A DNA stretch of 64,000 nt, taken from positions 1 to 64,000 of the forward strand of contig NZ_QNGB01000018.1 in NCBI RefSeq assembly GCF_003298505.1, given 5' to 3'. This DNA is from Roseovarius sp. TE539 (lineage in GTDB: Bacteria; Pseudomonadota; Alphaproteobacteria; Rhodobacterales; Rhodobacteraceae). The position numbers and the translations under genes were made by a program. Positions 38,759 to 47,308 of the stretch are shown piece after piece. The notes under the pieces were generated by a model, which made no database searches, was not told the origin of the DNA, and worked only from the letters and a program-made list of their open reading frames with translations. Numbering within the stretch: the first letter of the stretch is position 1; each line of letters opens with the position of its first letter.

Positions 38759-38774
38759 TTGACCGCTTGGTCAG
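38759..38774. promoter_or_regulatory. RutR-like operator 1
   Basis: TTGACCGCTTGGTCAG matches the RutR consensus TTGACCAnnTGGTCAA at 12 of 14 defined positions. It lies 23 bases upstream of the divergent TetR start codon and about 100 bases upstream of the ureidopropionase gene. Confidence 0.7.
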
Positions 38775-38792
38775 GCTGTGGTGCTCTACTTT

Positions 38793-38808
38793 TTGACCAT
38801 ACGGTCAG
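38793..38808. promoter_or_regulatory. RutR-like operator 2
   Basis: TTGACCATACGGTCAG matches the RutR consensus at 12 of 14 defined positions. Its centre is 34 bases from that of operator 1, close to three helical turns, so two dimers could sit on nearly the same face of the DNA and control both divergent promoters. Confidence 0.7.
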
Positions 38809-38873
38809 AAAAAGACCGAATGCAATAGCCGGGAACTGACCCGGCAACGCGATGCGACGGGGAGAATTCTAAC

Positions 38874-40124
38874 ATGGCCGCACCAGGCGAAAATCTGAAG
38901 ATCAATAGCGACCGCCTCTGGGACAGCATCATGGAAATGGCGAAGATCGGCCCCGGCATTGCCGGTGGAAACAACCGCCAGACCGTCACGGACGAGGATG
39001 CCGAGGGGCGTGCGCTGTTCCAGAGCTGGTGCGAGGCGGCGGGCCTTTCGATGGGGCTCGACCAGATGGGCAACATGTTCGCACGGCGCGAAGGCACCGA
39101 TCCGGACGCCCTGCCCGTCTATGTCGGCTCCCACCTCGATACCCAGCCCACGGGCGGCAAGTACGACGGCGTGCTCGGCGTGCTCGGCGGGCTCGAGATC
39201 ATACGCACCCTCAACGATCTGGGCATTCAGACGAAACATCCGATCGTGGTCACCAACTGGACCAACGAGGAGGGCACCCGATTTGCCCCGCCGATGTTGT
39301 CCTCGGGGGTCTTCGCGGGCATGCACACGCAGGACTGGGCCTATGGGCGCGAGGATGCCGAGGGCAAGACATTCGGGGATGAGCTGCAACGCATCGGCTG
39401 GCGTGGTGAAGAGGAGGTGGGTGCGCGCAAGATGCACGCCTTCTTCGAACTGCATATCGAACAGGGCCCGATCCTGGAGGCCGAGGGCAAGGACGTGGGC
39501 GTGGTAACCCACGGGCAGGGGCTGAGCTGGACGCAGGTGACGATCACCGGCAAGGAAAGCCACACCGGATCGACCCCCATGCCGATGCGCAGGAATGCCG
39601 GGCTCGGCATGGCCCGGGTGCTGGAAAAGGTCGACGAGATCGCCTGGAGCCATAAACCCCATGCCGTGGGTGCAGCCGGCCATATCGACATCCATCCCAA
39701 TTCCCGCAACGTGATCCCGGGCAAGGCCGTCTTCACTGTCGATTTCCGCTCACCGGAGCTGGAGGTGATCGAGGACATGGAGACCCGCCTGCGCAAGGAG
39801 GCGCAGGCAATCTGCGACGAGATGGGACTGGATGTCGAATTCGAGAAAGTCGGCGGCTTCGACCCGGTGGAATTCGACGAAGGCTGCGTGACCGCCGTGC
39901 GCAATGCCGCCGAGCGGCTTGGCTACTCGCATCGCAACCTCATCTCCGGCGCCGGGCATGACGCCTGCTGGATCAACCGCGTGGCCCCCACGGCGATGGT
40001 GATGTGCCCCTGCGTGGACGGCCTGAGCCACAACGAGGCCGAGGAGATTTCCAAGGACTGGGCCACGGCGGGCGCGGATGTACTTATGCACGCGGTTGTG
40101 GAAACGGCGGAGATAGTGGAGTGA
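38874..40124 (+). CDS. pydC: Beta-ureidopropionase (N-carbamoyl-beta-alanine amidohydrolase), M20 type
   Basis: A 416-residue Zn-dependent amidase that splits N-carbamoyl-beta-alanine into beta-alanine, ammonia and CO2, the last step of reductive pyrimidine breakdown. The metal and active-site motifs are 'GSHLDTQPTGGKYDGVLGV' and 'WTNEEGTRFAPPMLSSGVFA', with 'FFELHIEQGPILE' and the dimerisation segment 'GKESHTGSTPMPMRRNAG' following, as in the allantoate/ureidopropionase group. GGGGAG precedes the ATG. Operon context with dihydropyrimidinase selects this substrate over hydantoin-derived or allantoin-derived ones. Confidence 0.92.
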   Translation: MAAPGENLKINSDRLWDSIMEMAKIGPGIAGGNNRQTVTDEDAEGRALFQSWCEAAGLSMGLDQMGNMFARREGTDPDALPVYVGSHLDTQPTGGKYDGVLGVLGGLEIIRTLNDLGIQTKHPIVVTNWTNEEGTRFAPPMLSSGVFAGMHTQDWAYGREDAEGKTFGDELQRIGWRGEEEVGARKMHAFFELHIEQGPILEAEGKDVGVVTHGQGLSWTQVTITGKESHTGSTPMPMRRNAGLGMARVLEKVDEIAWSHKPHAVGAAGHIDIHPNSRNVIPGKAVFTVDFRSPELEVIEDMETRLRKEAQAICDEMGLDVEFEKVGGFDPVEFDEGCVTAVRNAAERLGYSHRNLISGAGHDACWINRVAPTAMVMCPCVDGLSHNEAEEISKDWATAGADVLMHAVVETAEIVE

Positions 40125-40125
40125 A

Positions 40126-40172
40126 TTGGGGGCCAGCCCCCAAACCCCCGGGATATTTCCGGCCAGAAGAAG
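40126..40172. repeat. Palindromic intergenic element
   Basis: The perfect palindrome TTGGGGGC-CA-GCCCCCAA (40126-40143) is followed by ACCCCCGGGATATTTCCGGC and CAGAAGAAG. I recall near-identical C-rich elements scattered between genes of Rhodobacterales, which would make it a dispersed repeat rather than a specific signal. It could also act as an mRNA-stabilising hairpin within the operon. Confidence 0.55.
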
Positions 40173-40209
40173 CCGGGAATCCGGGCATTGAAATCAGGGA
40201 GTTAGACGC

Positions 40210-41673
40210 ATGACCACCAAAGTCATCAAGAACGGCACCGTGGTGACCGCCGACCGGACATGGAAGGCGGACATCCTGATCGAGGACGAGAAGATCAAGC
40301 AGATCGGCGCGGATCTGAAAGGCGACGAATATATCGACGCCGAGGGCGCCTATGTCATCCCCGGCGGCATCGACCCGCACACCCACATGGAGATGCCCTT
40401 CATGGGCACCACCGCCGCCGAGACCTTCGAGACCGGCACATGGGCCGCGGCCTGCGGGGGCACCACGATGCTGGTGGATTTCTGCCTGCCGGGCGCCGAT
40501 GGCAGCCTGAAGAACGCGATCAACAACTGGCACGAGAAATCGGCGCCGCAAATCTGTTCCGACATCGGCTATCACATGGCGGTCACCGGCTGGAACGAGA
40601 CCATCTTCAACGAGATGAAGGACGCCGTGGAGATGGGCGTCAACTCGTTCAAGCACTTCATGGCCTACAAGGGCGCGCTGATGATCGAGGATGACGAGAT
40701 GCTGGCCTCGTTCAAGCGTTGCAAGGAACTCGGCGCGCTGCCGATGGTCCATGCCGAGAACGGTGATGTCGTGGCCGACCTTCAGCAGCAGATGCTGGAA
40801 AAGGGGATCACGGGGCCCGAGGGGCACGCATATTCCCGGCCGCCGGAAGTAGAGGGCGAGGCTGCCAACCGCGCCATCATGATCGCCGATGCCGCGGGTG
40901 TGCCCCTTTATATCGTGCATGTGAGTTGCGAACAGGCGCACGAGGCGATCCGGCGGGCACGACAGAAGGGCATGCGGGTCTACGGCGAGCCACTGGCGCA
41001 GTTCCTGACGCTCGACGAAAGCGAGTATTTCAACAAGGACTGGGACCATGCCGCACGGCGGGTGATGTCGCCGCCCTTCCGCTCCAAGGACCACCAGGAC
41101 GGGCTCTGGGCCGGGCTGCAGGCCGGTTCATTGCAAGTGGTGGCCACCGATCACGCCGCCTTCTCGACCGAGCAGAAGCGCATGGGTGTGGGCGACTTCA
41201 CCAAGATCCCCAACGGGTCCAACGGGCTGGAGGAACGGCTGGCGGTGCTGTGGACCCACGGGGTGGAGACCGGGCGGCTGACCCTCAACGAGTTCGTCGC
41301 CGTAACCTCCACCAACGTGGCCAAGATCCTCAACATCTATCCCAGGAAGGGGGCGCTGGTGGAAGGCGCGGATGCCGACATCACCGTCTGGGATCCCAGG
41401 ATCACCAAGACGATCAGCGCTTCCAACCATCATTCCATACTCGATTACAACGTCTTCGAGGGCTTCGAGGTATCCGCGCAGGCGCGCTACACGATCTCCC
41501 GCGGCGAGGTCATCTGGGCCTGGGGGCAGAATTCCCAGCCACAGCCGGGCCGCGGGCGCTTCGTGCCGCGTCCGGCCTTCCCGTCGGCGCATACCGCGCT
41601 GAGCAAATGGAAGGAACTGACCGCACCCAAGCAGATCGACCGGGATCCGATGAATATTCCGGCAGGGATTTGA
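40210..41673 (+). CDS. pydB: Dihydropyrimidinase
   Basis: A 487-residue amidohydrolase that opens dihydrouracil or dihydrothymine to the N-carbamoyl-beta-amino acid. The binuclear zinc site is visible: 'GGIDPHTHMEMPF' (two His), the carboxylated Lys in 'FKHFMAYKGAL', His in 'MVHAENGDVV', His in 'YIVHVSCEQAHEA' and Asp-His in 'VATDHAAF'. The length is usual for bacterial D-hydantoinase/dihydropyrimidinase. The substrate is decided by the neighbours: ureidopropionase directly upstream and preTA 18 kb away. An ABC importer follows. Confidence 0.95.
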   Translation: MTTKVIKNGTVVTADRTWKADILIEDEKIKQIGADLKGDEYIDAEGAYVIPGGIDPHTHMEMPFMGTTAAETFETGTWAAACGGTTMLVDFCLPGADGSLKNAINNWHEKSAPQICSDIGYHMAVTGWNETIFNEMKDAVEMGVNSFKHFMAYKGALMIEDDEMLASFKRCKELGALPMVHAENGDVVADLQQQMLEKGITGPEGHAYSRPPEVEGEAANRAIMIADAAGVPLYIVHVSCEQAHEAIRRARQKGMRVYGEPLAQFLTLDESEYFNKDWDHAARRVMSPPFRSKDHQDGLWAGLQAGSLQVVATDHAAFSTEQKRMGVGDFTKIPNGSNGLEERLAVLWTHGVETGRLTLNEFVAVTSTNVAKILNIYPRKGALVEGADADITVWDPRITKTISASNHHSILDYNVFEGFEVSAQARYTISRGEVIWAWGQNSQPQPGRGRFVPRPAFPSAHTALSKWKELTAPKQIDRDPMNIPAGI

Positions 41674-41767
41674 ACGAAAGCGCCATTTCCGCGATACGGC
41701 GGGAATGGCATCTTGACAGATCGAGGCCAGCGGGGGGCAATGCCCCCGTGCAAGCGGGGGACCGGGA

Positions 41768-42553
41768 GTGACAACCGAAACAGTCATCAGCGCGCAGGAC
41801 CTGTCGCTGACATTCGAGACCAATGACGGGCCAGTGAACGCGCTCAAGGATGTGAGCCTTGAGGTGGAAAGGGGTGATTTTGTCAGCTTCATCGGCCCCT
41901 CGGGCTGTGGCAAGACAACCTTTCTGCGGGTCATGGCGGATCTCGAGAGCCCCAGCGCGGGCGATATCGAGGTGAACGGCACCAGCCCGGCGGATGCCCG
42001 GAAATCAAGAGCTTATGGATATGTATTCCAGGCAGCCGGGCTTTATCCATGGCGCACCATCGGCGGCAATATCCGGCTGCCGCTGGAGATCATGGGGTAT
42101 GACCGGGCCGAACAGGCGCGACGGGTGAATTCGGTTCTGGAACTCGTGGATCTCGCCGGGTTCGAGAAGAAGTTTCCGTGGCAGCTTTCGGGCGGGATGC
42201 AGCAGCGCGCGTCCATCGCCCGCGCCCTGGCCTTCGATGCCGATCTCCTGCTGATGGACGAGCCCTTCGGGGCCCTTGACGAGATCGTCCGTGACCATCT
42301 CAATGAGCAGTTGCTGAGTTTATGGGAAAAAACCAACAAGACAATCTGTTTCGTTACCCATTCGATCCCCGAGGCGGTGTATCTGAGCACCCGGATCGTG
42401 GTGATGAGCCCGCGGCCCGGCCGGATCACGGATGTCATCGAAAGCCCCCTGCCCCGTGATCGCCCCCTCGACATCCGCGACACACCAGAGTTCCTTGAGG
42501 TCGCGCATCGCGTCCGCGAAGGCCTGCGAGCGGGGCACAGCTATGAGGATTGA
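41768..42553 (+). CDS. ABC importer ATPase (nitrate/taurine/thiamin-precursor class)
   Basis: A 261-residue ATPase with Walker A 'GPSGCGKTT', the Q-loop 'GYVFQAAGLYPWRTI', signature LSGGMQQR, Walker B 'LLLMDEPFGALDEI' and H-loop 'CFVTHSIPEAVYLST'. The class serves SsuB/TauB/ThiZ-like importers. The start is GTG at 41768 after a GGGACCGGGA site. It lies in the pyrimidine catabolism operon with two permeases and a binding protein, so uptake of uracil, thymine, a dihydropyrimidine or an N-carbamoyl compound is likely. Confidence 0.9.
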   Translation: MTTETVISAQDLSLTFETNDGPVNALKDVSLEVERGDFVSFIGPSGCGKTTFLRVMADLESPSAGDIEVNGTSPADARKSRAYGYVFQAAGLYPWRTIGGNIRLPLEIMGYDRAEQARRVNSVLELVDLAGFEKKFPWQLSGGMQQRASIARALAFDADLLLMDEPFGALDEIVRDHLNEQLLSLWEKTNKTICFVTHSIPEAVYLSTRIVVMSPRPGRITDVIESPLPRDRPLDIRDTPEFLEVAHRVREGLRAGHSYED

Positions 42554-42592
42554 CCGGCAAAGGTGCCACCGGCCCGGCAGGGAGGGCTTGTG

Positions 42593-43459
42593 ATGCGCAA
42601 CGCCCTGCCCGTGCTCACCGTCGTCGGTGTCATCATCGTCATCTGGTACATCGCGGCCATCTGGATGAACTCCACCTGGGCGCTGCAGATGGCCGAGAGG
42701 CTGGGCCGCGAAATGGGATTCACCGATCTGGTGGTCGCCACGATGACGCAGGACCGCCCCCTGGTCGCGGCCCCCCACCAGGTCGTCGTGGCGCTGTGGG
42801 ACGGTGTTTTCGGCCATGCCGTGACATCCAAGCGCAGCTTTGTCTATCACGGTTTCGTCACGCTGGAGGCGACACTCTGGGGCTTTGCACTTGGCATCGT
42901 CATCGGCGTGGGGCTGGCAATCGCCATCGTTCACAGCCGCGCGGTGGACATGTCGGTGATGCCTTGGGCTGTCATCAGTCAGACCGTGCCCATCGTGGCG
43001 CTGGCCCCGATGATCGTGGTGGTGGCCAACGCGGTCGGGGTCGAGGACCGGCTTCTGCCAAAGGCGATCATCTCGGCCTACCTGTCGTTCTTTCCGGTCC
43101 TGGTCAGCATGGTGTCCGGGCTGCGCGCGCCCAACCAGATGCAGCTCGACCTGCTGAAGACCTACGGCGCGAATCGATCACAAGTGTTCTGGAAACTGCG
43201 GCTGCCGGCATCGCTGCCCTATTTCTTCGCCTCGCTCAAGGTCGCCATCGCCGCCAGCCTGATCGGCGCGATCGTTGGCGAGCTGCCCACGGGCGCGATC
43301 AACGGGCTGGGCGCGCGAATGCTGATCGGAAGCCAGTTCGGGCAGCCGCTCATCATGTGGGCCGCGTTGTTCGGCGCGGCGATCCTGGCCGGCATCCTGA
43401 TCATCGTCGTCGGTGCGATCCAGCGCGCCGCCGACCGTCGCATGGGGGTGGCACGATGA
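42593..43459 (+). CDS. ABC importer permease 1
   Basis: A 288-residue permease with an N-terminal helix 'LPVLTVVGVIIVIWYIAAIW', a long periplasmic insert, and five more hydrophobic segments. The EAA-like coupling loop is 'MQLDLLKTYGANRSQVFWKL' followed by RLPASLPYF. GGGAGGG precedes the ATG at 42593. The stop overlaps the start of the second permease (ATGA). Its insert between residues about 25 and 85 is longer than in the partner. It forms a heterodimer with permease 2. Confidence 0.88.
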   Translation: MRNALPVLTVVGVIIVIWYIAAIWMNSTWALQMAERLGREMGFTDLVVATMTQDRPLVAAPHQVVVALWDGVFGHAVTSKRSFVYHGFVTLEATLWGFALGIVIGVGLAIAIVHSRAVDMSVMPWAVISQTVPIVALAPMIVVVANAVGVEDRLLPKAIISAYLSFFPVLVSMVSGLRAPNQMQLDLLKTYGANRSQVFWKLRLPASLPYFFASLKVAIAASLIGAIVGELPTGAINGLGARMLIGSQFGQPLIMWAALFGAAILAGILIIVVGAIQRAADRRMGVAR

Positions 43460-44298
43460 CGCTGGTCATACTGGCACTGCTGATCTGGCTCGTGGCGTGG
43501 TGGGCCAACGTGCGGCTGGCCGAGACCGGCGCGCGGGCGGCGCGCTATGCCGTGCCGGTCATCTTCGGCCTCACCATCCTGGTGATGTGGGAACTGATCG
43601 TGCGCGGACTGGAGGTCAGCCCGGTCATCCTGCCTGCCCCGACAGCCATCGCCGACCGCTTTGCCGCCAGTCTCGGCACGCTGTGGATCGACTTTGTCCA
43701 GACCGTCGTGAAGGGGGCCTTCACGGGCTATGCCATGGGCTGCAGCGCCGCGGTGCTGGCCGCCATCATCATCGACCGGTCGCCGTTTCTCACGCGCGGT
43801 CTGCTGCCGGTGGGCAATTTCGTCGCCGCCCTTCCGATCATCGGCGTGGCGCCAATCATGGTGATGTGGTTCGGCTTTGACTGGCAGTCCAAGGCGGCGG
43901 TCGTCGTGGTGATGGTCTTTTTCCCGATGCTGGTGAACACCGTGGCCGGGCTGCGCGACACAGACAGCATGCAGCGCGACCTGATGCGCACCTACGGGGC
44001 GAGCTATTGGCAGACGCTTCTCAAGCTGCGCCTCCCCGCGGCGATGCCGTTCATCTTCAACGGCCTCAAGATCGCGACGACCCTGGCGCTGATCGGTGCC
44101 ATCGTCGCCGAGTTCTTCGGATCACCCATCAAGGGAATGGGGTTCCGGATCTCAACATCGGTCGGTCAGCTTGCCATCGACATGGTCTGGGCCGAGATCG
44201 TGGTGGCCGCGATTGTCGGGTCGGGCTTTTACGGGGGGGTTGCGCTTCTGGAAAAGGCGGTGACATTCTGGCACCCATCACAGAGAGGCCGGGCGTGA
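43456..44298 (+). CDS. ABC importer permease 2
   Basis: A 280-residue permease with about six helices. The coupling loop is 'MQRDLMRTYGASYWQTLLKL' followed by RLPAAMPFI, matching its partner. It starts within the stop codon of permease 1. The same frame stays open back to 42550 by chance, but the real start is the ATG at 43456 because everything upstream is antisense-quality sequence inside permease 1. Confidence 0.88.
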   Translation: MTLVILALLIWLVAWWANVRLAETGARAARYAVPVIFGLTILVMWELIVRGLEVSPVILPAPTAIADRFAASLGTLWIDFVQTVVKGAFTGYAMGCSAAVLAAIIIDRSPFLTRGLLPVGNFVAALPIIGVAPIMVMWFGFDWQSKAAVVVVMVFFPMLVNTVAGLRDTDSMQRDLMRTYGASYWQTLLKLRLPAAMPFIFNGLKIATTLALIGAIVAEFFGSPIKGMGFRISTSVGQLAIDMVWAEIVVAAIVGSGFYGGVALLEKAVTFWHPSQRGRA

Positions 44299-44333
44299 GG
44301 AAAACACAACCAGTTCAACAAGGGAGAAAAGAA

Positions 44334-45326
44334 ATGAACAAGATCTTCAATACAATCGGGCTTGCGGCCCTGGGTAGCTGGGCCGGCATGGCGCATGCCG
44401 CTGACGACCTGACCCTGCAACTCAAATGGGTCACCCAGGCGCAGTTCGGCGGCTATTACGTCGCCCAGGACAAGGGCTTCTACGAAGAAGAAGACCTTGA
44501 TGTCACCATCAAGCCCGGGGGGCCGGACATCGCGCCCACCCAGGTGATCGCCGGCGGTGGCGCCGACGTGATGGTGGACTGGATGCCCGCCGCGCTGGCC
44601 GCGCGGGAAAAGGGCTTGCCGCTGGTCAACATCGCCCAGCCGTTCAAATCCTCGGGCATGATGCTGACCTGTCTCAAGAGCACCGGTATCGAGGAGCCGG
44701 AGGATTTCCGCGGCCGCACGCTTGGCGTCTGGTTTTTCGGCAACGAGTTCCCCTTCCTGAGCTGGATGAGCCAGCTGGGTATACCGACGGATGGCGGCGA
44801 GGATGGTGTTGAAGTCCTCAAGCAGGGCTTCAACGTCGATCCGCTGCTTCAGGGGCAGGCAGACTGCATCTCGACGATGACGTATAACGAGTACTGGCAG
44901 GTGATCGACGCGGGCATCCAGCCCGAGGAACTGATCACTTTCAAGTACGAGGAGCAGGGCGTGGCGACGCTTGAGGACGGGCTTTACGTTCTTGAGGAGA
45001 AGCTCGACGATCCCGAGGAGGTCGACAAGCTGGCACGCTTCGTGAGGGCTTCGATGAAGGGCTGGAAATGGGCCGAGGAAAACCCGGACAAAGCGGCGAT
45101 GATCGTGCTCGAGAACGACGCGACCGGCGCCCAGACGGAAAAGCACCAGAAGCGCATGATGCGGGAAATCGCCAAGCTGACCGCCGGATCGAATGGTGAA
45201 CTCGATCCCGCCGATTTCGAGCGCACGGTGGACTCGCTTCTTTCGGGCGGCTCCGATCCGGTGATCACCGAACACCCCGGTGACGGCGCGTGGACGCACG
45301 AGGTGACCGACAAAGCACTGAACTGA
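44334..45326 (+). CDS. ABC substrate-binding protein (NMT1/THI5-like domain)
   Basis: A 330-residue periplasmic binding protein. The signal peptide ends 'WAGMAHA', then 'LTLQLKWVTQAQFGGYYVAQ' and 'DKGFYEEEDLDVTIKPGGPD' mark the NMT1/THI5 fold that binds pyrimidine-like or heterocyclic compounds. AAGGGAG precedes the ATG. It is the last gene of the operon and is followed by a terminator. The binding fold together with the operon supports a pyrimidine or dihydropyrimidine as cargo. Confidence 0.92.
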   Translation: MNKIFNTIGLAALGSWAGMAHAADDLTLQLKWVTQAQFGGYYVAQDKGFYEEEDLDVTIKPGGPDIAPTQVIAGGGADVMVDWMPAALAAREKGLPLVNIAQPFKSSGMMLTCLKSTGIEEPEDFRGRTLGVWFFGNEFPFLSWMSQLGIPTDGGEDGVEVLKQGFNVDPLLQGQADCISTMTYNEYWQVIDAGIQPEELITFKYEEQGVATLEDGLYVLEEKLDDPEEVDKLARFVRASMKGWKWAEENPDKAAMIVLENDATGAQTEKHQKRMMREIAKLTAGSNGELDPADFERTVDSLLSGGSDPVITEHPGDGAWTHEVTDKALN

Positions 45327-45352
45327 GCCCCGCGAAAGGGACCGAAAGGAAC

Positions 45353-45381
45353 GGGCGCATCCTGACTGGGTGCGCCCTTTT
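45353..45381 (+). terminator. Rho-independent terminator of the pyrimidine operon
   Basis: GGGCGCA (45353-45359) pairs with TGCGCCC (45371-45377) across an 11-base loop and is followed by TTTTC. It closes the six-gene unit that begins at 38874. Confidence 0.8.
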
Positions 45382-45571
45382 CACTGCCACATTCCCGCCA
45401 CAATGGACGGTCTTGCGCGGCTCGTGGCCAGCGGCCCAACATATGGGGTCACCTTTTTCCCCATACTGTCAAAACTCTTTATACATAAGGGTTTATTAGT
45501 CACTCTGAATGTGCTATGCCTCGTCGGTAACAAACGGGTCAACCGGGCAAACCGGTGGCATGAGGCGGGAC

Positions 45572-46978
45572 ATGAGCGGACACTCCCTGACATCAAGCAG
45601 GCGACACACCCGGCTGGGCGTTTTTGTGGTGACGGCGTTTTGGCTTCTGGTGCTCGTGCCGCTCAGCGCGGCTTCGGCGCCCTACGCGGCCATGGTCATG
45701 GATGCGCGCAGCGGCGAGATCCTTCATAGCGAGAATGCGGATACACGTTTGCATCCAGCTTCGCTGACCAAGATGATGACCCTCTACATCGTGTTCGAGG
45801 CGGTCGAGAATGGCGAGATCGGCCTCGACGATCCGGTACGCATCTCGCGGCACGCGGCCAGCGAACCACCCAGCAAACTGGGATTGCGCGCCGGTCAGAC
45901 GATCCGCCTGCGCTATCTCATCCGGGCCGCGGCCGTAAAATCGGCCAATGATGCGGCCACGGCGCTGGCCGAGGCGATCGAGGGATCGGAAGCCCGCTTC
46001 GCACGGCGCATGAATCGCACTGCCCGTGCAATGGGCATGAGCCGCACGACGTTTCGGAACGCCCACGGCCTGACGGAGAACGGACACCTCTCGACGGCGC
46101 ATGACATGACAATCCTCGGTCGTCACGTCTTTTATGACTACCCGGATTATTACAATCTTTTCTCGCGCATCAGTGCCAATACCGGAATGGGCAAGGTCTA
46201 TCACACGAATCGTAAACTGTTGCGCGCCTATCGTGGTGCCGACGGCATCAAGACCGGTTATACCCGTGCCGCCGGTTTCAACCTTGTGGCCAGCGCCGAG
46301 CGTGGGGGAGAACGGGTCATCGCCACGGTTTTCGGAGGCCGGTCCACCCGCACGCGCAACGCACGGGTAAAGGAACTTCTGGATCTTGGCTTTCGCGCCG
46401 CACCGTCACGCGTGGCGTTGCGCACCCCACCCCGCCCCCCCTACATGGGCCGGATCGGCAGCGGCAACGCACCGGGCGCCTTCGGCAGGAAGGTGCGGTT
46501 GACCGCGGCAGCAGCGGTACGAAAAAGCCTGCGTCCGCGCGCCCGTCCATTGCCGGAGCCGCCGGTGATCATCGCTGACAAGGCCGGGATCGAGAAGGCG
46601 CTGAACGCCGCACGGATTGAAACAGCCAAGGCCGATCCCGTGAAACCCGCCGCACGACCCGCCGACCTTGTCCGGGAGGCATCAAAGAGCAACGATACCC
46701 CTCGGATCGTGACACGGCTTTCTACTTCCGGCGGGCGGAACTGGGGGATCAACGTGGGCCGTTATGGCAGCCGTTATCAGGCCCGCAAAGTGCTGCTAGC
46801 CACCGCCCTGAACGAGATCACGACCCTCGACGGAGCATTGCGCAAGGTCAGCCAGAGCAAGGACGGATATGACGCCAATTTCATGGGCCTTACCCGCGAG
46901 AAGGCGGATCTGGCCTGTCGACGTCTTCAGGCAAAGAAGATCACCTGTTTCATGATACATCCCGGTGACGGCGCCTGA
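45572..46978 (+). CDS. D-alanyl-D-alanine carboxypeptidase with SPOR domain
   Basis: A 468-residue low-molecular-mass penicillin-binding protein that trims the stem pentapeptide of peptidoglycan. After a signal peptide or anchor (residues 14-36) the active-site motifs are SLTK (64-67), SAN (in 'AAVKSANDAAT') and KTG (in 'GADGIKTGYTRAAGF'). The C-terminal 80 residues, with 'WGINVGRYGSRYQARKVL', form a SPOR domain, which binds denuded glycan at division sites. The start at 45572 has GAGGCGGG upstream; an ATG at 45560 is also possible. The spacer before it is AT-rich (around 45474-45500) and may carry the promoter. Confidence 0.9.
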   Translation: MSGHSLTSSRRHTRLGVFVVTAFWLLVLVPLSAASAPYAAMVMDARSGEILHSENADTRLHPASLTKMMTLYIVFEAVENGEIGLDDPVRISRHAASEPPSKLGLRAGQTIRLRYLIRAAAVKSANDAATALAEAIEGSEARFARRMNRTARAMGMSRTTFRNAHGLTENGHLSTAHDMTILGRHVFYDYPDYYNLFSRISANTGMGKVYHTNRKLLRAYRGADGIKTGYTRAAGFNLVASAERGGERVIATVFGGRSTRTRNARVKELLDLGFRAAPSRVALRTPPRPPYMGRIGSGNAPGAFGRKVRLTAAAAVRKSLRPRARPLPEPPVIIADKAGIEKALNAARIETAKADPVKPAARPADLVREASKSNDTPRIVTRLSTSGGRNWGINVGRYGSRYQARKVLLATALNEITTLDGALRKVSQSKDGYDANFMGLTREKADLACRRLQAKKITCFMIHPGDGA

Positions 46979-47143
46979 GCACAGGCCACCATCGGAACCC
47001 GGTATCGCCATGCCATTCCGTTTGACAGGAATATCCGTCCTTGGGCAGCCCGAAGGCACGGCCCCGCGCCGTGACCGGAACAAGCCGGCGCACCCTTCAG
47101 AGACACAGGCCGTGCCGCGATCAGGTTGTCGAGTTGGCAGGGA

Positions 47144-47302
47144 CTACTGTTTTGGGTGATCGTCGTATTCGTCGCTCAGGATCCGTCGCGCATCTCCCTC
47201 GGGATCGTCGTATTGATCGGATCTCACCGTGTAGACGAAAAACAGCAGGCCAAGTCCGCCCAGGAACAGCGACACGGGGATCAGGAAAACGAGGACGTTC
47301 AT
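47144..47302 (-). CDS. ccoS: Cbb3 oxidase assembly protein CcoS
   Basis: A 52-residue protein reading 'MNVLVFLIPVSLFLGGLGLL' then a short acidic tail with 'YDDPEGDARRIL' and ending 'DDHPKQ'. One helix plus this tail is the CcoS/FixS signature; the protein is needed to mature the haem b/CuB centre of CcoN. It starts six bases after the ccoI stop, in the usual place at the end of ccoGHIS. Confidence 0.92.
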   Translation of the reverse strand: MNVLVFLIPVSLFLGGLGLLFFVYTVRSDQYDDPEGDARRILSDEYDDHPKQ

Positions 47303-47308
47303 TTCTGC

